Positions 26,758 through 35,737 of a stretch of 64,000 nt of DNA are shown here, one piece after another (within the stretch, counting starts at the first letter, position 1; each line of letters begins with the position of its first letter). A model generated the notes under the pieces. It saw only the letters and a list, made by a program, of their open reading frames with translations, had not been told where the DNA came from and ran no database searches. Location: NCBI GenBank assembly GCA_017948555.1, contig JAFMYY010000026.1, positions 335 to 64,334 on the forward strand, in the 5' to 3' direction. Both the position numbers and the translations under genes were made by a program. The stretch comes from Cesiribacteraceae bacterium YIM B00369 (lineage in GTDB: Bacteria > Bacteroidota > Bacteroidia > Cytophagales > Cyclobacteriaceae).

Positions 26758-27420
26758 TTATCTGAAGGTATATCCTACTGATAACTTTAATGCTCTGTTA
26801 TAAACATCAAAATTGCTTTTGCCTGCATCCAGGGTGGTAAGGCCATGGTCGTAAGCCACGTTTAGTTGTACCCCGTTTATAAACTGGTAACCAAGCCCGC
26901 CGGTAAGTCCAAAGTCAAATTCCCGTAAGCCACTGTCCCAGTCCACATCCTGTTCAAGGGTAAAGCCAAGTATTCCGGCCTCTCCGCGAACCTTATTGGC
27001 CACCAGGTAAGAAACCTGAGGGCCGGCAAACAACTGGAAACCATGCCCCAGTGTAACTTTTGCTAAAACAGGAAGGTCAAGGTAATGCGATTCATTGGTA
27101 ATATCGGCACGTACTTTAAGGAAGCTGTTTTGTGAAAAAGTCTGCTCTACCGTCATCCCTTTGGTGGAATAATATAAACCCGGCTCAAGGGAGAAATTAT
27201 AGCCCAGCGGAATGTTCATATAGCCTCCCACATGGTAGCCTGTTTTAAATTCTTTTTTTAAAGCGCCGGTTGAGTTCAAAGCTTCGGAGAAGGATTGAAC
27301 AGCATCGCCGCTCCATGTAGTGGTGTTTAATCCGGCTTTAATACCACCGCTGATCTTCTGGGCCTGTGCCTGTACCAGGGAAGCCAGGAATAATGCGAGA
27401 ATAAGAGTTAATTTTTTCAT
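26758..27420 (-). CDS. Outer-membrane beta-barrel protein (porin family, OMP_b-brl_2)
   Basis: 220 residues. The signal peptide (LTLILALFLASLVQAQAQ) is followed by alternating hydrophobic/polar beta strands: GGIKAGLNTTTWSGD, TGYHVGGYMNIPLGYNFSLEPGLYYSTKGM, LDLPVLAKVTLGHGFQLFAGPQVSYLV. It ends in a strand closing with an aromatic then Arg (LKLSVGYTFR). This is the small 8-stranded barrel typical of Bacteroidota. The function is structural or adhesive, not defined. Confidence 0.82.
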   Translation of the reverse strand: MKKLTLILALFLASLVQAQAQKISGGIKAGLNTTTWSGDAVQSFSEALNSTGALKKEFKTGYHVGGYMNIPLGYNFSLEPGLYYSTKGMTVEQTFSQNSFLKVRADITNESHYLDLPVLAKVTLGHGFQLFAGPQVSYLVANKVRGEAGILGFTLEQDVDWDSGLREFDFGLTGGLGYQFINGVQLNVAYDHGLTTLDAGKSNFDVYNRALKLSVGYTFR

Positions 27421-27522
27421 ACGCCTCAGTTTTCGTTCATGAAGGTGTATGTAAAAACCGTGCCAGTTTGTGGAGGTGGTTTATTTTAAATAATTAACTG
27501 ATTGAATTTAAGTGGTTTGTAT

Positions 27523-27939
27523 TTATTTGTTTCCTTTTTTATGGTCCTTTCCGGGCCTTTTTCCATTTTCTCTTCTGTTAAATGGTTTCTTCCTGTTCTT
27601 ATATTTTACCAAATGTTCAGCATTATATTTGTAGGGGTCGGGGTCATTCAGGTCAAGCTCTACCTTCATTGCTGTATTAAGGTTTTGGTTGCCTGATAAA
27701 GTTGGAAGCTTTGCGGAAAATACCCAATTTCCATTACTGAGGTAAATGTACATTCCTTTTTGAAGGTCGAAGTACATATTCTGGTCAGGGAAGTAAATAT
27801 GCTTTGTTTTGGCTCTGTATCCATGCGCCGGTGCCCAGGGTGGAGGACCCCCGCCCTGCTTTTGAGAATAGGCTACTGTGGGGAAAATCCATAGAAACGT
27901 AATAATGGCTATAGCGCTTATTATAATCCTTTTCTTCAT
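27523..27939 (-). CDS. Small secreted basic protein of unknown function
   Basis: 138 residues. After a signal peptide (IIISAIAIITFLWIFPTVAYSQ) comes GGGPPPWAPAHGYRAKTKHIYFPDQNMYFDLQKGMYIYLSNGNWVF, a pattern seen in uncharacterised exported Bacteroidota proteins. The last 25 residues are strongly basic (NRKKPFNRRENGKRPGKDHKKGNK). There is no catalytic motif. It stands alone. Confidence 0.6.
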   Translation of the reverse strand: MKKRIIISAIAIITFLWIFPTVAYSQKQGGGPPPWAPAHGYRAKTKHIYFPDQNMYFDLQKGMYIYLSNGNWVFSAKLPTLSGNQNLNTAMKVELDLNDPDPYKYNAEHLVKYKNRKKPFNRRENGKRPGKDHKKGNK

Positions 27940-28070
27940 GCACTTACTGAAGTTATAGTTTTAAATCAACACTCTGCTCCTTGAGGGGAGAGGAATAGGG
28001 CTAAGAACGGAGGGAATCAGGTTACTTACAATAGAATGTAATAAATTACCAATAAACTCTTAAACATCGG

Positions 28071-28104
28071 TTGTTTAAACTTATGTCTTTATTTTTTATG
28101 TTTG
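28071..28104 (+). promoter_or_regulatory. Probable promoter of the LprI-like gene
   Basis: TTG at 28071-28073, a 23-base spacer and an exact -7 box TATGTTTG at 28097-28104. This gives a leader of about 20 bases before ATG 28129. Confidence 0.5.
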
Positions 28105-28128
28105 ATCAACCGCTTAAAATAATCCGAA

Positions 28129-28707
28129 ATGAAAATAAAAACAGTCCTCTTATCCCTGATGGTGTTCCTGTCCTTTCAGACACAGGAGATATACTCCCAA
28201 ACAGAAAGCCTGGCAAAGCCGGTTATTGCTGTTTCCGAAACAATGGAAGATGATTCACTTGATAAGCTGGTGGCTGTTTTAAAACACGATTTAGAGCAAA
28301 AGGAGTACTTATCTGATTTTGAAAAAGAAATAAGCATAAGCTTTCAGCTTGATACCTTCCGGATTGAGAAACAGTTGCAGAAAAATATTGAAAAGGATTC
28401 GTCAACAGCCGGGATGGTACAGGCTGCCTATGATGCTGAAAAAAATTATGACCTGCTTTTAAATAAGTATTATCAGGTTTTGCTGAATAAGTTAAATGCA
28501 AGCGACCGGGAGGCACTGAAGTTAGCTCAGAGGAACTGGGTTTACTTTCGGGATAGTGAACGGAAACTGAGTAATGGGCTGGTAAAGGAGGAGTATTCCG
28601 GTGGAGGGTCGCTTCAAAGGCTTGTGGTGGCGGCTGATTATCTTGATTTAACTAAAAAAAGAGTAGTTGATTTACATAAGTATTTGCTGCGCTTTAATAG
28701 TCTGTAA
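28129..28707 (+). CDS. LprI/DUF1311 family secreted protein
   Basis: 192 residues with a signal peptide (VLLSLMVFLSFQTQEIYSQ). The C-terminal half carries the DUF1311 signature YDLLLNKYYQVLLNKLNASDREALKLAQRNWVYFRDSE and then a helix ending in LDLTKKRVVDLHKYL. Members include the mycobacterial lysozyme inhibitor LprI, but most are uncharacterised. It lacks the cysteine pairs common in proteobacterial members. Probably periplasmic. Confidence 0.78.
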   Translation: MKIKTVLLSLMVFLSFQTQEIYSQTESLAKPVIAVSETMEDDSLDKLVAVLKHDLEQKEYLSDFEKEISISFQLDTFRIEKQLQKNIEKDSSTAGMVQAAYDAEKNYDLLLNKYYQVLLNKLNASDREALKLAQRNWVYFRDSERKLSNGLVKEEYSGGGSLQRLVVAADYLDLTKKRVVDLHKYLLRFNSL

Positions 28708-28962
28708 CTTCCGGAATTTTAAGCGAAGGTTAGTTGTCTGTCAGGAACTTTGCCAATAACAATATATGCTTTCCTGAAAATTTCAGAGAAGCCGCAATAA
28801 TTTATATCAGCTGGTGTAATGTTATTTATATGCCGGCAACCCTTCAGGTTTTGGACCGTAAACTCCTACTTAAGTTTTTTATATCTCTTTTAATGAGAAA
28901 GATACGTTAATGATATAAAATGCTTAAATTGAAGAGAGAGTTTTAATAAAAAACATAAAAAT

Positions 28963-30618
28963 ATGGCATTACCAGATCGTTTTAAACACCCTTATAAGAT
29001 TGATCCCAAATTCAATAAACCTGTTGCTTATTTTAGTATGGAGTTTGCAATTGCTCAGCCCCTTAAGATATATAGTGGTGGTTTGGGCTTTCTGGCGGGT
29101 TCCCATATGCGCAGTGCGTATGAGCTGAAACAGAATATGGTAGGCATAGGCATATTATGGAAATACGGATATTATGATCAGGTAAGGAAGGGAGACCAGT
29201 CCATGGATGCTCTTTTCCTGGAAAAATATTACAGTTTTCTTGAAGATACCGGAATCAGGTTTTCCGTAAAGCTTAATAAGCATGATGTGTATGTGAAGGC
29301 ATTTTATCTGCCTCCAAACGTTTTTGGATCAGCACCGCTGTTTTTATTAAGTACCGATGTTCCTGAAAATGATTATCTGGCGCAAAGCACCACACATAAA
29401 TTGTACGATTCGGATCCTGCAGCAAAAGTAGCCCAGTCTATTTTATTAGGAGTTGGCGGGGCAAAACTGCTCGATGAATTAGGGTATGAACCTGAAGTAT
29501 ATCATTTGAACGAAGCACATGGCTTATCATCGGCCTTTTACCTTTACCAGAAATACCAGGACCTGGGGGAGGTGAAAAAACGCATGGTCTTTACCACACA
29601 CACACCTGAAGAGGCCGGTAATGAGAAGCACGACATTTCCTTTCTGGATGGCCTTGGATTTTTTAGTGGTTTGCCTCTTGAGCATGTACGGGAAATTACC
29701 GGAGTTCAGGATAACACTTTTAACCACTCGCTGGTAGCCCTGAAACTGGCCAGGAAAGCCAATGGAGTATCGAAACTGCATGGTGAGGTAGCTAATAAAA
29801 TGTGGAACCCTCATTTAGATGGAAAAGCTAATATTACCCACATAACTAATGCTCAAAGCAGGAAGTACTGGCAAAAGCCTATGCTGCTTGAGGCACTAAA
29901 AGATAACGATGATAAGGCATTAAGAAGAAGAAAGCTGAGGCTGAAACAGGAACTTTTTGATGTGGTTGCTGACCAGACAGGGGAGATAATGAATCCTGAA
30001 GTGCTTACTATAGTATGGGCCCGCAGGTTTGCAGGCTACAAGCGGGCAGATTTAATTACCCGCAATGAAGAACGGTTCCACAAATTAATGACCAATACAA
30101 AGCACCCGGTCCAGATAATATGGGCAGGGAAGCCTTATCCTATGGATTATAATTCCATAAGTACCTTTAATAAACTGGTACACCTGAGCAGGAAGTATAG
30201 TAATGCGGCTGTGCTGGTTGGTTATGAACTGCAACTATCGCGCCTCCTGAAGAACGGGGCCGATGTATGGCTGAATAACCCAAGAGTTCCCCGTGAAGCC
30301 TCCGGAACCAGTGGAATGTCGGCAGCGATGAATGCAGCTGTAAACTTTTCCACTTATGATGGCTGGGTTCGGGAATTTGCCCACCACGGCTCTAACAGCT
30401 TTATTATACCGGAGGCAGACCTGTCCCTGCCTGAACACGAGCAGGATGCACAGGATCTGGATAATTTATATAATATCCTGGAAAATGAGATTCTGCCAAC
30501 CTATTACAGTGAGCCTGAAAAATGGATGCAGATTGTGAAGAGTAGCATGCTCGATGTGGTTCCTTACTTTGACTCCGACCGTATGGCTTATGAATATTAT
30601 GATAAAATGTACAGTTAA
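28963..30618 (+). CDS. Alpha-glucan phosphorylase homologue without the PLP-binding lysine
   Basis: 551 residues, the short (TIGR02094-type) branch of glycogen phosphorylases rather than the ~800-residue classical form. It opens PVAYFSMEFAIAQPLKIYSGGLGFLAGSHMRSAYEL and continues with VYHLNEAHG, FTTHTPEEAGNEKHD and IVWARRFAGYKRADLI. The segment that should hold the PLP Schiff-base lysine (EASGTSxMK) reads EASGTSGMSAAMNA, with Ser453 in place of Lys. The rest of the catalytic domain is intact. It may be a phosphorylase relative working as a PLP-free glycosyltransferase or in a regulatory role. The nearby glgX fits glycogen turnover. A clear terminator follows. Confidence 0.88.
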   Translation: MALPDRFKHPYKIDPKFNKPVAYFSMEFAIAQPLKIYSGGLGFLAGSHMRSAYELKQNMVGIGILWKYGYYDQVRKGDQSMDALFLEKYYSFLEDTGIRFSVKLNKHDVYVKAFYLPPNVFGSAPLFLLSTDVPENDYLAQSTTHKLYDSDPAAKVAQSILLGVGGAKLLDELGYEPEVYHLNEAHGLSSAFYLYQKYQDLGEVKKRMVFTTHTPEEAGNEKHDISFLDGLGFFSGLPLEHVREITGVQDNTFNHSLVALKLARKANGVSKLHGEVANKMWNPHLDGKANITHITNAQSRKYWQKPMLLEALKDNDDKALRRRKLRLKQELFDVVADQTGEIMNPEVLTIVWARRFAGYKRADLITRNEERFHKLMTNTKHPVQIIWAGKPYPMDYNSISTFNKLVHLSRKYSNAAVLVGYELQLSRLLKNGADVWLNNPRVPREASGTSGMSAAMNAAVNFSTYDGWVREFAHHGSNSFIIPEADLSLPEHEQDAQDLDNLYNILENEILPTYYSEPEKWMQIVKSSMLDVVPYFDSDRMAYEYYDKMYS

Positions 30619-30705
30619 TCAGGCAGGAGACATAAGATCACAGATTTCAGATAATAAACTAAAGAATTGGTTTCTTCAGGGTATGTCTGAAATAGATAAA
30701 AAGGA

Positions 30706-30740
30706 AAGCCCGGGGTTTCAGTAACTCCGGGCTTTTTTTA
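30706..30740 (+). terminator. Intrinsic terminator after the phosphorylase-like gene
   Basis: An 8-bp GC-rich stem (30706-30713 with 30727-30734) is followed by a run of seven T residues up to 30739. It lies about 90 bases after the stop at 30618. Confidence 0.85.
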
Positions 30741-30832
30741 TTCTTAATTATCACGCCAATACTATTTGCCAAACATCATATTCCCCTTATCCACCGTCTG
30801 ATATCTGAATTATGCTGTCTTATGTCCGGAGA

Positions 30833-31432
30833 TCAGGCTTCTGCAGTCTCCTTTTTCTCCAGTGTTATTTCTGCACCAAGCAGGTCTATGAAAGCACGCA
30901 AAAATTTTGGATGTGCAGGCCATGCAGGGGCGGTAACAAGGTTTCCATCTACAAAAGCTTCATCCACCGGAATTTCCTGGTATTCGCCACCGGCAAGTGT
31001 TACCTCCGGTCCAACAGCAGGGTAAGCAGTAAGCTTTCTGCCTTTTAATACATTTGCTGCGGTAAGTATCTGAATCCCATGGCAGTGAGTGGCAACGGGT
31101 TTATTAGCCTCAAAAAAATGCTGAACCATTTTTATTACCCGCTGGTCGAGGCGCAGGTACTCAGGTGCACGGCCTCCCGGAATCAGCAGGGCATCGTAAT
31201 CTTCTGCCTTTACATCGCTGAAAGAATAGTTCAGCTCAAAATTATGGCCTGGCTTTTCAGAATAAGTCTGGTCACCGCCAAAATCATGGATAGCTGTTTT
31301 AACAGATTCGCCCATCCTTTTGTCCGGGCAAACGGTATGTACTTCATATCCCATCATCAGGAGTGCCTGAAAAGGAACCATGGTTTCGTAATCTTCAGTA
31401 AAATCGCCGGTAATTAAAAGAATCTTTTTCAT
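30833..31432 (-). CDS. DJ-1/PfpI family protein
   Basis: 199 residues, typical length. It has the Rossmann-like alpha/beta fold with the nucleophile elbow [11 protein letters not shown] (Cys117) and the conserved acidic residue in [11 protein letters not shown] (Glu91). The family includes glyoxalase III, deglycase and chaperone-type proteins; a stress-related role with sugars is plausible beside glycogen genes but is inference. It is divergent from glgX and convergent with the phosphorylase-like gene. Confidence 0.88.
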   Translation of the reverse strand: MKKILLITGDFTEDYETMVPFQALLMMGYEVHTVCPDKRMGESVKTAIHDFGGDQTYSEKPGHNFELNYSFSDVKAEDYDALLIPGGRAPEYLRLDQRVIKMVQHFFEANKPVATHCHGIQILTAANVLKGRKLTAYPAVGPEVTLAGGEYQEIPVDEAFVDGNLVTAPAWPAHPKFLRAFIDLLGAEITLEKKETAEA

Positions 31433-31674
31433 GGATTTAAAAATTCAAGGTTGAAAAAAAATATCAGGCTTCAGAATGAAGTTTATGGCATTGGCTGAAG
31501 CTGAAATTAAGATAAGGTAACAGTGGAATATAAACAAAATAAGTTATGTTTATTTAATGTTAAGTTATGGAAATTTAATCATGCTCTCCTGCATCCTTAA
31601 GGCCGTTTAACCATTTGCTAATTTGCAAGTTATAAAAGCTGGAAGTTGAAATTAAAATCTTTACAATATTATAA

Positions 31675-33819
31675 ATGGGAAATAAAAAACAGCATGAGGT
31701 ATGGCCCGGCAAGCCTTACCCGCTAGGAGCCACTTACGATGGAAAAGGGGTGAATTTTGCACTTTTTAGTGAATATGCTACTAAAGTTCAGTTGTGCCTC
31801 TTCAATTCTGAATCAGATGAAAAAGAATATGCCACTATAAACTTTGTAGAACAAACAGACTATGTATGGCATGCATACATCCCGGGACTGAAACCAGGCC
31901 AATTGTATGGCTACAGGGTGGATGGTCCGTTTGACCCTGAAACAGGCATGCGTTTTAATTCATATAAACTGCTTATTGATCCTTATGCTAAGGCCATTAA
32001 CGGCAAAATTGAATGGAGCGATGCCATGTTCAGCTACCCTATTGCGGACCAGGATGAAAACCGGCACCTGAAGTTCGATTCCAGCGACAGTGCTTCCGGA
32101 ATGAACAAATCAGTAGTAATTGATCAGTCCTTCGACTGGGAAGGGGTTGAGAAGCCTAAAAGACTATTATCTGAATCCATTATTTATGAGCTGCATGTAA
32201 AAGGATTCACTATTCAGCATCCGGAAATAGACCCTTCCATCCGGGGAACCTATAAAGGGCTGGCAGCGCCGCCTGTTATCGAATATTTGAAAAAACTGGG
32301 AGTAACAGCAGTGGAGTTATTGCCTGTACACCATTTTGTAAATGATAAAACACTGGTTGATAAGGGGCTTTCTAATTACTGGGGGTATAATTCCCTTGGG
32401 TTTTTTGCCCCTTATTCCGAATATTCCTCCTCGGGGAATATGGGAGAGCAGGTAAGAGAATTTAAGGAAATGGTAAAAGCCTTCCATAAAGAAGGTATTG
32501 AAGTAATTCTGGATGTGGTGTATAACCATACGGCAGAAGGAAACCACTATGGCCCTACTTTAAGCTTCCGGGGTATAGACAATCATGCTTATTACAGGCT
32601 CGTGCCGGATGCAATGCAGTATTATATGGACTATACCGGAACAGGTAACAGTATAAATATGCTTAGCGCAAGGTCTTTGCAGCTGGTAATGGATAGTTTG
32701 AGATACTGGGTTACCGAAATGCAGGTAGATGGTTTCCGTTTCGACCTGGCTTCCACGCTCGCAAGGGGTCTGCACGAAGTGGGCAAACTATCCACCTTCC
32801 TGGATACAATTCATCAGGACCCTATTATTTCGCAGGTAAAGCTTATTGCAGAGCCCTGGGATGTAGGAGAGGGTGGCTATCAGGTAGGGAACTTTCCTGT
32901 GCTCTGGGCAGAGTGGAATGGAAAGTACCGCGATAGTGTACGCCGTTTCTGGAAAGGCGATGAAAGCCAGGTAGCAGAGCTGGCCAATCGACTCAGTGGC
33001 AGCAGCGATCTTTACGAGGAAACAGGCCGCCGCCCTACTGCCAGTATCAACTTTGTTACAGCCCACGATGGTTTTACCCTTCATGACCTTGTAAGTTATA
33101 ATGAAAAGCACAATGAGGCCAACGGCGAAGGGAATAACGATGGCGAATCGCACAATGAGAGCTGGAACTGCGGGGTGGAAGGGCCTACCGACGATCCGGA
33201 AGTAATTTCCCTCCGAAACAGGCAGATGCGGAACTTTATGGCAACGCTTATTTTAAGCCAGGGGGTGCCGATGATAAATATGGGCGATGAATACGGGCGT
33301 ACACAACACGGTAATAATAATGTGTACTGCCAGGATAATGAAATAAGCTGGTTTAACTGGGACTGGACGGAAGATCAGCAGGCATTTTTCGATTTTACCC
33401 GGAAGGTTATAGAATTCAGAAAAAATTCTCCCATTTTCCGTCGTCGCAGGTTTTTCCTTGGCAGGAAGGTGCGTGGCAGTGGGGTTAAGGATATCCGCTG
33501 GCTCCGTCCCGATGGAAAAGATATGAAGGACAGCGAGTGGAACTCATCTTACGTGCGCTGCCTGGGAATGCTCCTGAACGGGCAATCTATGGAAGAGTAT
33601 GACCAGAGAGGTAAGCGGATTAAAGATGGTATTTACCTGCTTATTGTAAGTAGTTATTGGGAAGATATTCATTTTTCAATGCCCAAAAAGCAGGAACACT
33701 GGAAGTGGGAGGTAATTGTAGATACCTTTAACCCGGAGGCTATGGAGAGCGGAAACGTTATAACAGGGGAGGTGGTAATGAAACCACGTTCTTTTATGCT
33801 GCTGAAGAAAAAGAAATAA
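31675..33819 (+). CDS. glgX: Glycogen debranching enzyme (isoamylase type)
   Basis: 714 residues, the full GlgX length. An N-terminal CBM48 domain (PYPLGATYDGKGVNFALFSEYATKVQLCLF) leads into a GH13_11 barrel: ILDVVYNHTAEG, then VDGFRFDLAS with the nucleophile Asp near 356, then the acid/base Glu of LIAEPWDVG near 392, then VTAHDGFTLHDLVSYNEKHN with the third Asp near 464. It hydrolyses alpha-1,6 branches of glycogen, working after a phosphorylase. It has its own leader of unknown content and a terminator. Confidence 0.94.
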   Translation: MGNKKQHEVWPGKPYPLGATYDGKGVNFALFSEYATKVQLCLFNSESDEKEYATINFVEQTDYVWHAYIPGLKPGQLYGYRVDGPFDPETGMRFNSYKLLIDPYAKAINGKIEWSDAMFSYPIADQDENRHLKFDSSDSASGMNKSVVIDQSFDWEGVEKPKRLLSESIIYELHVKGFTIQHPEIDPSIRGTYKGLAAPPVIEYLKKLGVTAVELLPVHHFVNDKTLVDKGLSNYWGYNSLGFFAPYSEYSSSGNMGEQVREFKEMVKAFHKEGIEVILDVVYNHTAEGNHYGPTLSFRGIDNHAYYRLVPDAMQYYMDYTGTGNSINMLSARSLQLVMDSLRYWVTEMQVDGFRFDLASTLARGLHEVGKLSTFLDTIHQDPIISQVKLIAEPWDVGEGGYQVGNFPVLWAEWNGKYRDSVRRFWKGDESQVAELANRLSGSSDLYEETGRRPTASINFVTAHDGFTLHDLVSYNEKHNEANGEGNNDGESHNESWNCGVEGPTDDPEVISLRNRQMRNFMATLILSQGVPMINMGDEYGRTQHGNNNVYCQDNEISWFNWDWTEDQQAFFDFTRKVIEFRKNSPIFRRRRFFLGRKVRGSGVKDIRWLRPDGKDMKDSEWNSSYVRCLGMLLNGQSMEEYDQRGKRIKDGIYLLIVSSYWEDIHFSMPKKQEHWKWEVIVDTFNPEAMESGNVITGEVVMKPRSFMLLKKKK

Positions 33820-33851
33820 GGGGTTTTAAGTACAAATAATAAAGAAGGAAG

Positions 33852-33881
33852 GGCATGCTAATTATTTAGTATGCCTTTTTT
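33852..33881. terminator. Intrinsic terminator between convergent glgX and TrkA-C genes
   Basis: A 10-bp stem (33852-33861 with 33866-33875, one G-T pair) is followed by six T residues on the plus strand, 33 bases after the glgX stop. On the minus strand the tail is weaker. Confidence 0.8.
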
Positions 33882-33885
33882 CATT

Positions 33886-34680
33886 TTAGTTATCTTCTGT
33901 TTTTTCTGCAGATCCTTTGTCCTGCTCTTTCTCCTGAATTTTAACTTTTTTATTTTCTCTTTCTGATAGTCTGCGGTCAAAGTTTCCCCGGCTTCCTTTC
34001 TTTCTGGTGTCCAGGCGCCGTATGGTGGGCCCTCTGCCATAAATAATAAGGGTGTCTCCGGGGCTGATTTCTGTATCGGATCCCGGGATGCCAATGTAAG
34101 TGCCGTTTTTCCTGTTGATTCCAAGAATAAAAAGCCCTTCTCTTAATAAGGCTAGTTCTGCAAGATTTTTATTTGCCAGCCAGTCATCTGTTCCTACCAG
34201 GATTTCTGCAATTTCGTATTCGCCCGATAAGTGCAGAATGCCTGAGTAGTCCATGACATTTAATTTCGTATACTTTTTTAAGGCGTAATGAATGATCTTT
34301 GATAATCCTTTATTGACAACTTTGCTGTTGAATAAAATAATAAGCAGTAAAATGCCTGCAATAAGTAAGAGCAGACGATAAGTAACGGACAGGCCAAAGG
34401 GATCTTTATCGTCCAGGAAGGTGAGCATTAAACTGGCAATTACAGAGACGATACCTGCATTCCCCAGGAGCATTAACAGCATAATGATCCTTCGTCTTAC
34501 CGGGTGATTTACAATGTTTTCAGCTTCCTGAGTGGCATAACCTACACCTGTAAAAGCAGATCGTGCCTGGAATTTTGCCGACTGCCTTGAAAGCCCGGTG
34601 TGCATAAGGGCAATGGTGGCAATTTTCGTAACTAATACTGAAACAGAAAGTATAATGATAACCGTTATAACAGGGATCAT
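33886..34680 (-). CDS. Membrane protein with a TrkA-C domain
   Basis: 264 residues. An N-terminal helix, a loop with ARSAFTGVGYATQEAENIVNHPVRRRIIMLLMLLGNAGIVSVIASL and two more helices (about 78-98 and 103-122) form the membrane part. A TrkA-C regulatory domain follows (about 155-225, EYEIAEILVGTDDWLANKNLAELALLREGLFILGINRKNGTYIGIPGSDTEISPGDTLIIYG). The tail is charged. The arrangement resembles K+-channel- or transporter-regulating proteins that bind a nucleotide ligand such as c-di-AMP at TrkA-C. It lacks a TrkA-N domain. The ligand and partner are unknown. Confidence 0.8.
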   Translation of the reverse strand: MIPVITVIIILSVSVLVTKIATIALMHTGLSRQSAKFQARSAFTGVGYATQEAENIVNHPVRRRIIMLLMLLGNAGIVSVIASLMLTFLDDKDPFGLSVTYRLLLLIAGILLLIILFNSKVVNKGLSKIIHYALKKYTKLNVMDYSGILHLSGEYEIAEILVGTDDWLANKNLAELALLREGLFILGINRKNGTYIGIPGSDTEISPGDTLIIYGRGPTIRRLDTRKKGSRGNFDRRLSERENKKVKIQEKEQDKGSAEKTEDN

Positions 34681-34825
34681 AGAAAACCAGCTTTTTCCCT
34701 GATAAACAGTTTTTACCGGAGGGTGTTATAAATCCCCGTGTGGCAAATCATACAATCTCTGAGGGGCTCCTTTCTGCTACTCCCCGAAACCTTTCCTGCA
34801 CTCCTGAGTCCTTTTCTCCCGGACC

Positions 34826-35614
34826 CTACATTTTCAGTTCCTGGTTAAAGGAGGATGGACCGTAGCCGAGGTGGTAGTTGGGATCAAATGTCCTGATGAT
34901 GGTCGGATCAGGCACGAGCGACACTTTTGTTTTTCCTCTTTCCGGGAAGGGAATCTGAGACAGCACATACCTGATGGCTTCCAGACGCGCTGTTTCCTTT
35001 ACATTTCCCTTTATAATTACCCAGGGGCTGTCTTTACGGTGAGTATGCTGGAACATTTCTTCCTTGAAATAAGTGAAGTCATGCCACTTTTGCTGGGCCT
35101 GCATATCCACAGTGCTGATCTTCCACTGTTTTAGAGGATTTACCTGCCTTTCAATGAGGCGGCGCTTTTGTTCTTCAATATCAATGGAAAACCAGAACTT
35201 GATCAGCCTGATACCGTCATCAATAAGCATTTTCTCCAGGTGGGGTATCTGCTTTAAGAACTGCGTATATTGGCCATCGGTGCAAAAGCCCATTACAGGT
35301 TCCACAACAGCCCTGTTATACCAGCTCCGGTCGAAAAATACAATCTCTCCCGGATTTGGCAACTCCTTGATGTAGCGCTGAAAGTACCACTGCCCTTTTT
35401 CCACTTCGGTGGGTTTGGGAAGTGCTACTATTCGCATAGCACGGGGGTTAAGGTGATGTGCAAAGCGGAATATGGCTCCTCCTTTACCTGCGGTGTCCCT
35501 TCCCTCAAAAATAATTAAAATTCGCTGGTTAGTTTCCTGTACCCAGCGCTGCATCCTTACCAGTTCAGTTTGTAAAAGCTCCAGCTCCTGTTCGTATGAT
35601 TCCGAAATTTCCAT
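34826..35614 (-). CDS. ppk2: Polyphosphate kinase 2
   Basis: 262 residues, a single-domain PPK2. The Walker A loop is EGRDTAGKGG (about 37-46), the Walker B motif FFDRSWYNRA contains Asp95, and a lid follows with KFWFSIDIEEQKRRLIERQVNPLKQWKIS. PPK2 enzymes use polyphosphate to phosphorylate nucleoside mono- or diphosphates. Class cannot be fixed by eye. It lies downstream of smc on the same strand, with its own likely promoter. Confidence 0.93.
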   Translation of the reverse strand: MEISESYEQELELLQTELVRMQRWVQETNQRILIIFEGRDTAGKGGAIFRFAHHLNPRAMRIVALPKPTEVEKGQWYFQRYIKELPNPGEIVFFDRSWYNRAVVEPVMGFCTDGQYTQFLKQIPHLEKMLIDDGIRLIKFWFSIDIEEQKRRLIERQVNPLKQWKISTVDMQAQQKWHDFTYFKEEMFQHTHRKDSPWVIIKGNVKETARLEAIRYVLSQIPFPERGKTKVSLVPDPTIIRTFDPNYHLGYGPSSFNQELKM

Positions 35615-35648
35615 TTCCGCTTCGGTGTTAACATTTTATATAAGCGAT

Positions 35649-35656
35649 CAAATCTA
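35649..35656 (-). promoter_or_regulatory. Probable -7 element of ppk2
   Basis: The minus strand reads TAGATTTG, an exact TANNTTTG match, 35 bases before the ppk2 ATG at 35614. A TTTG lies 16 bases further upstream (35673-35676 on the plus strand as CAAA), slightly closer than the usual spacing. Confidence 0.45.
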
Positions 35657-35737
35657 CGAAAATTCCAAAAATCAAAAAGTTAAAAGTATATTAAATCTGT
35701 ACGTGTTAACAGATAATAAATTCAGGCTAAATAAGGC

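Noticed and set aside
30601-31440. Possible operon joining the phosphorylase-like gene, the DJ-1 protein and glgX
   Set aside because: The DJ-1 gene is on the opposite strand and a strong terminator follows the phosphorylase-like gene.
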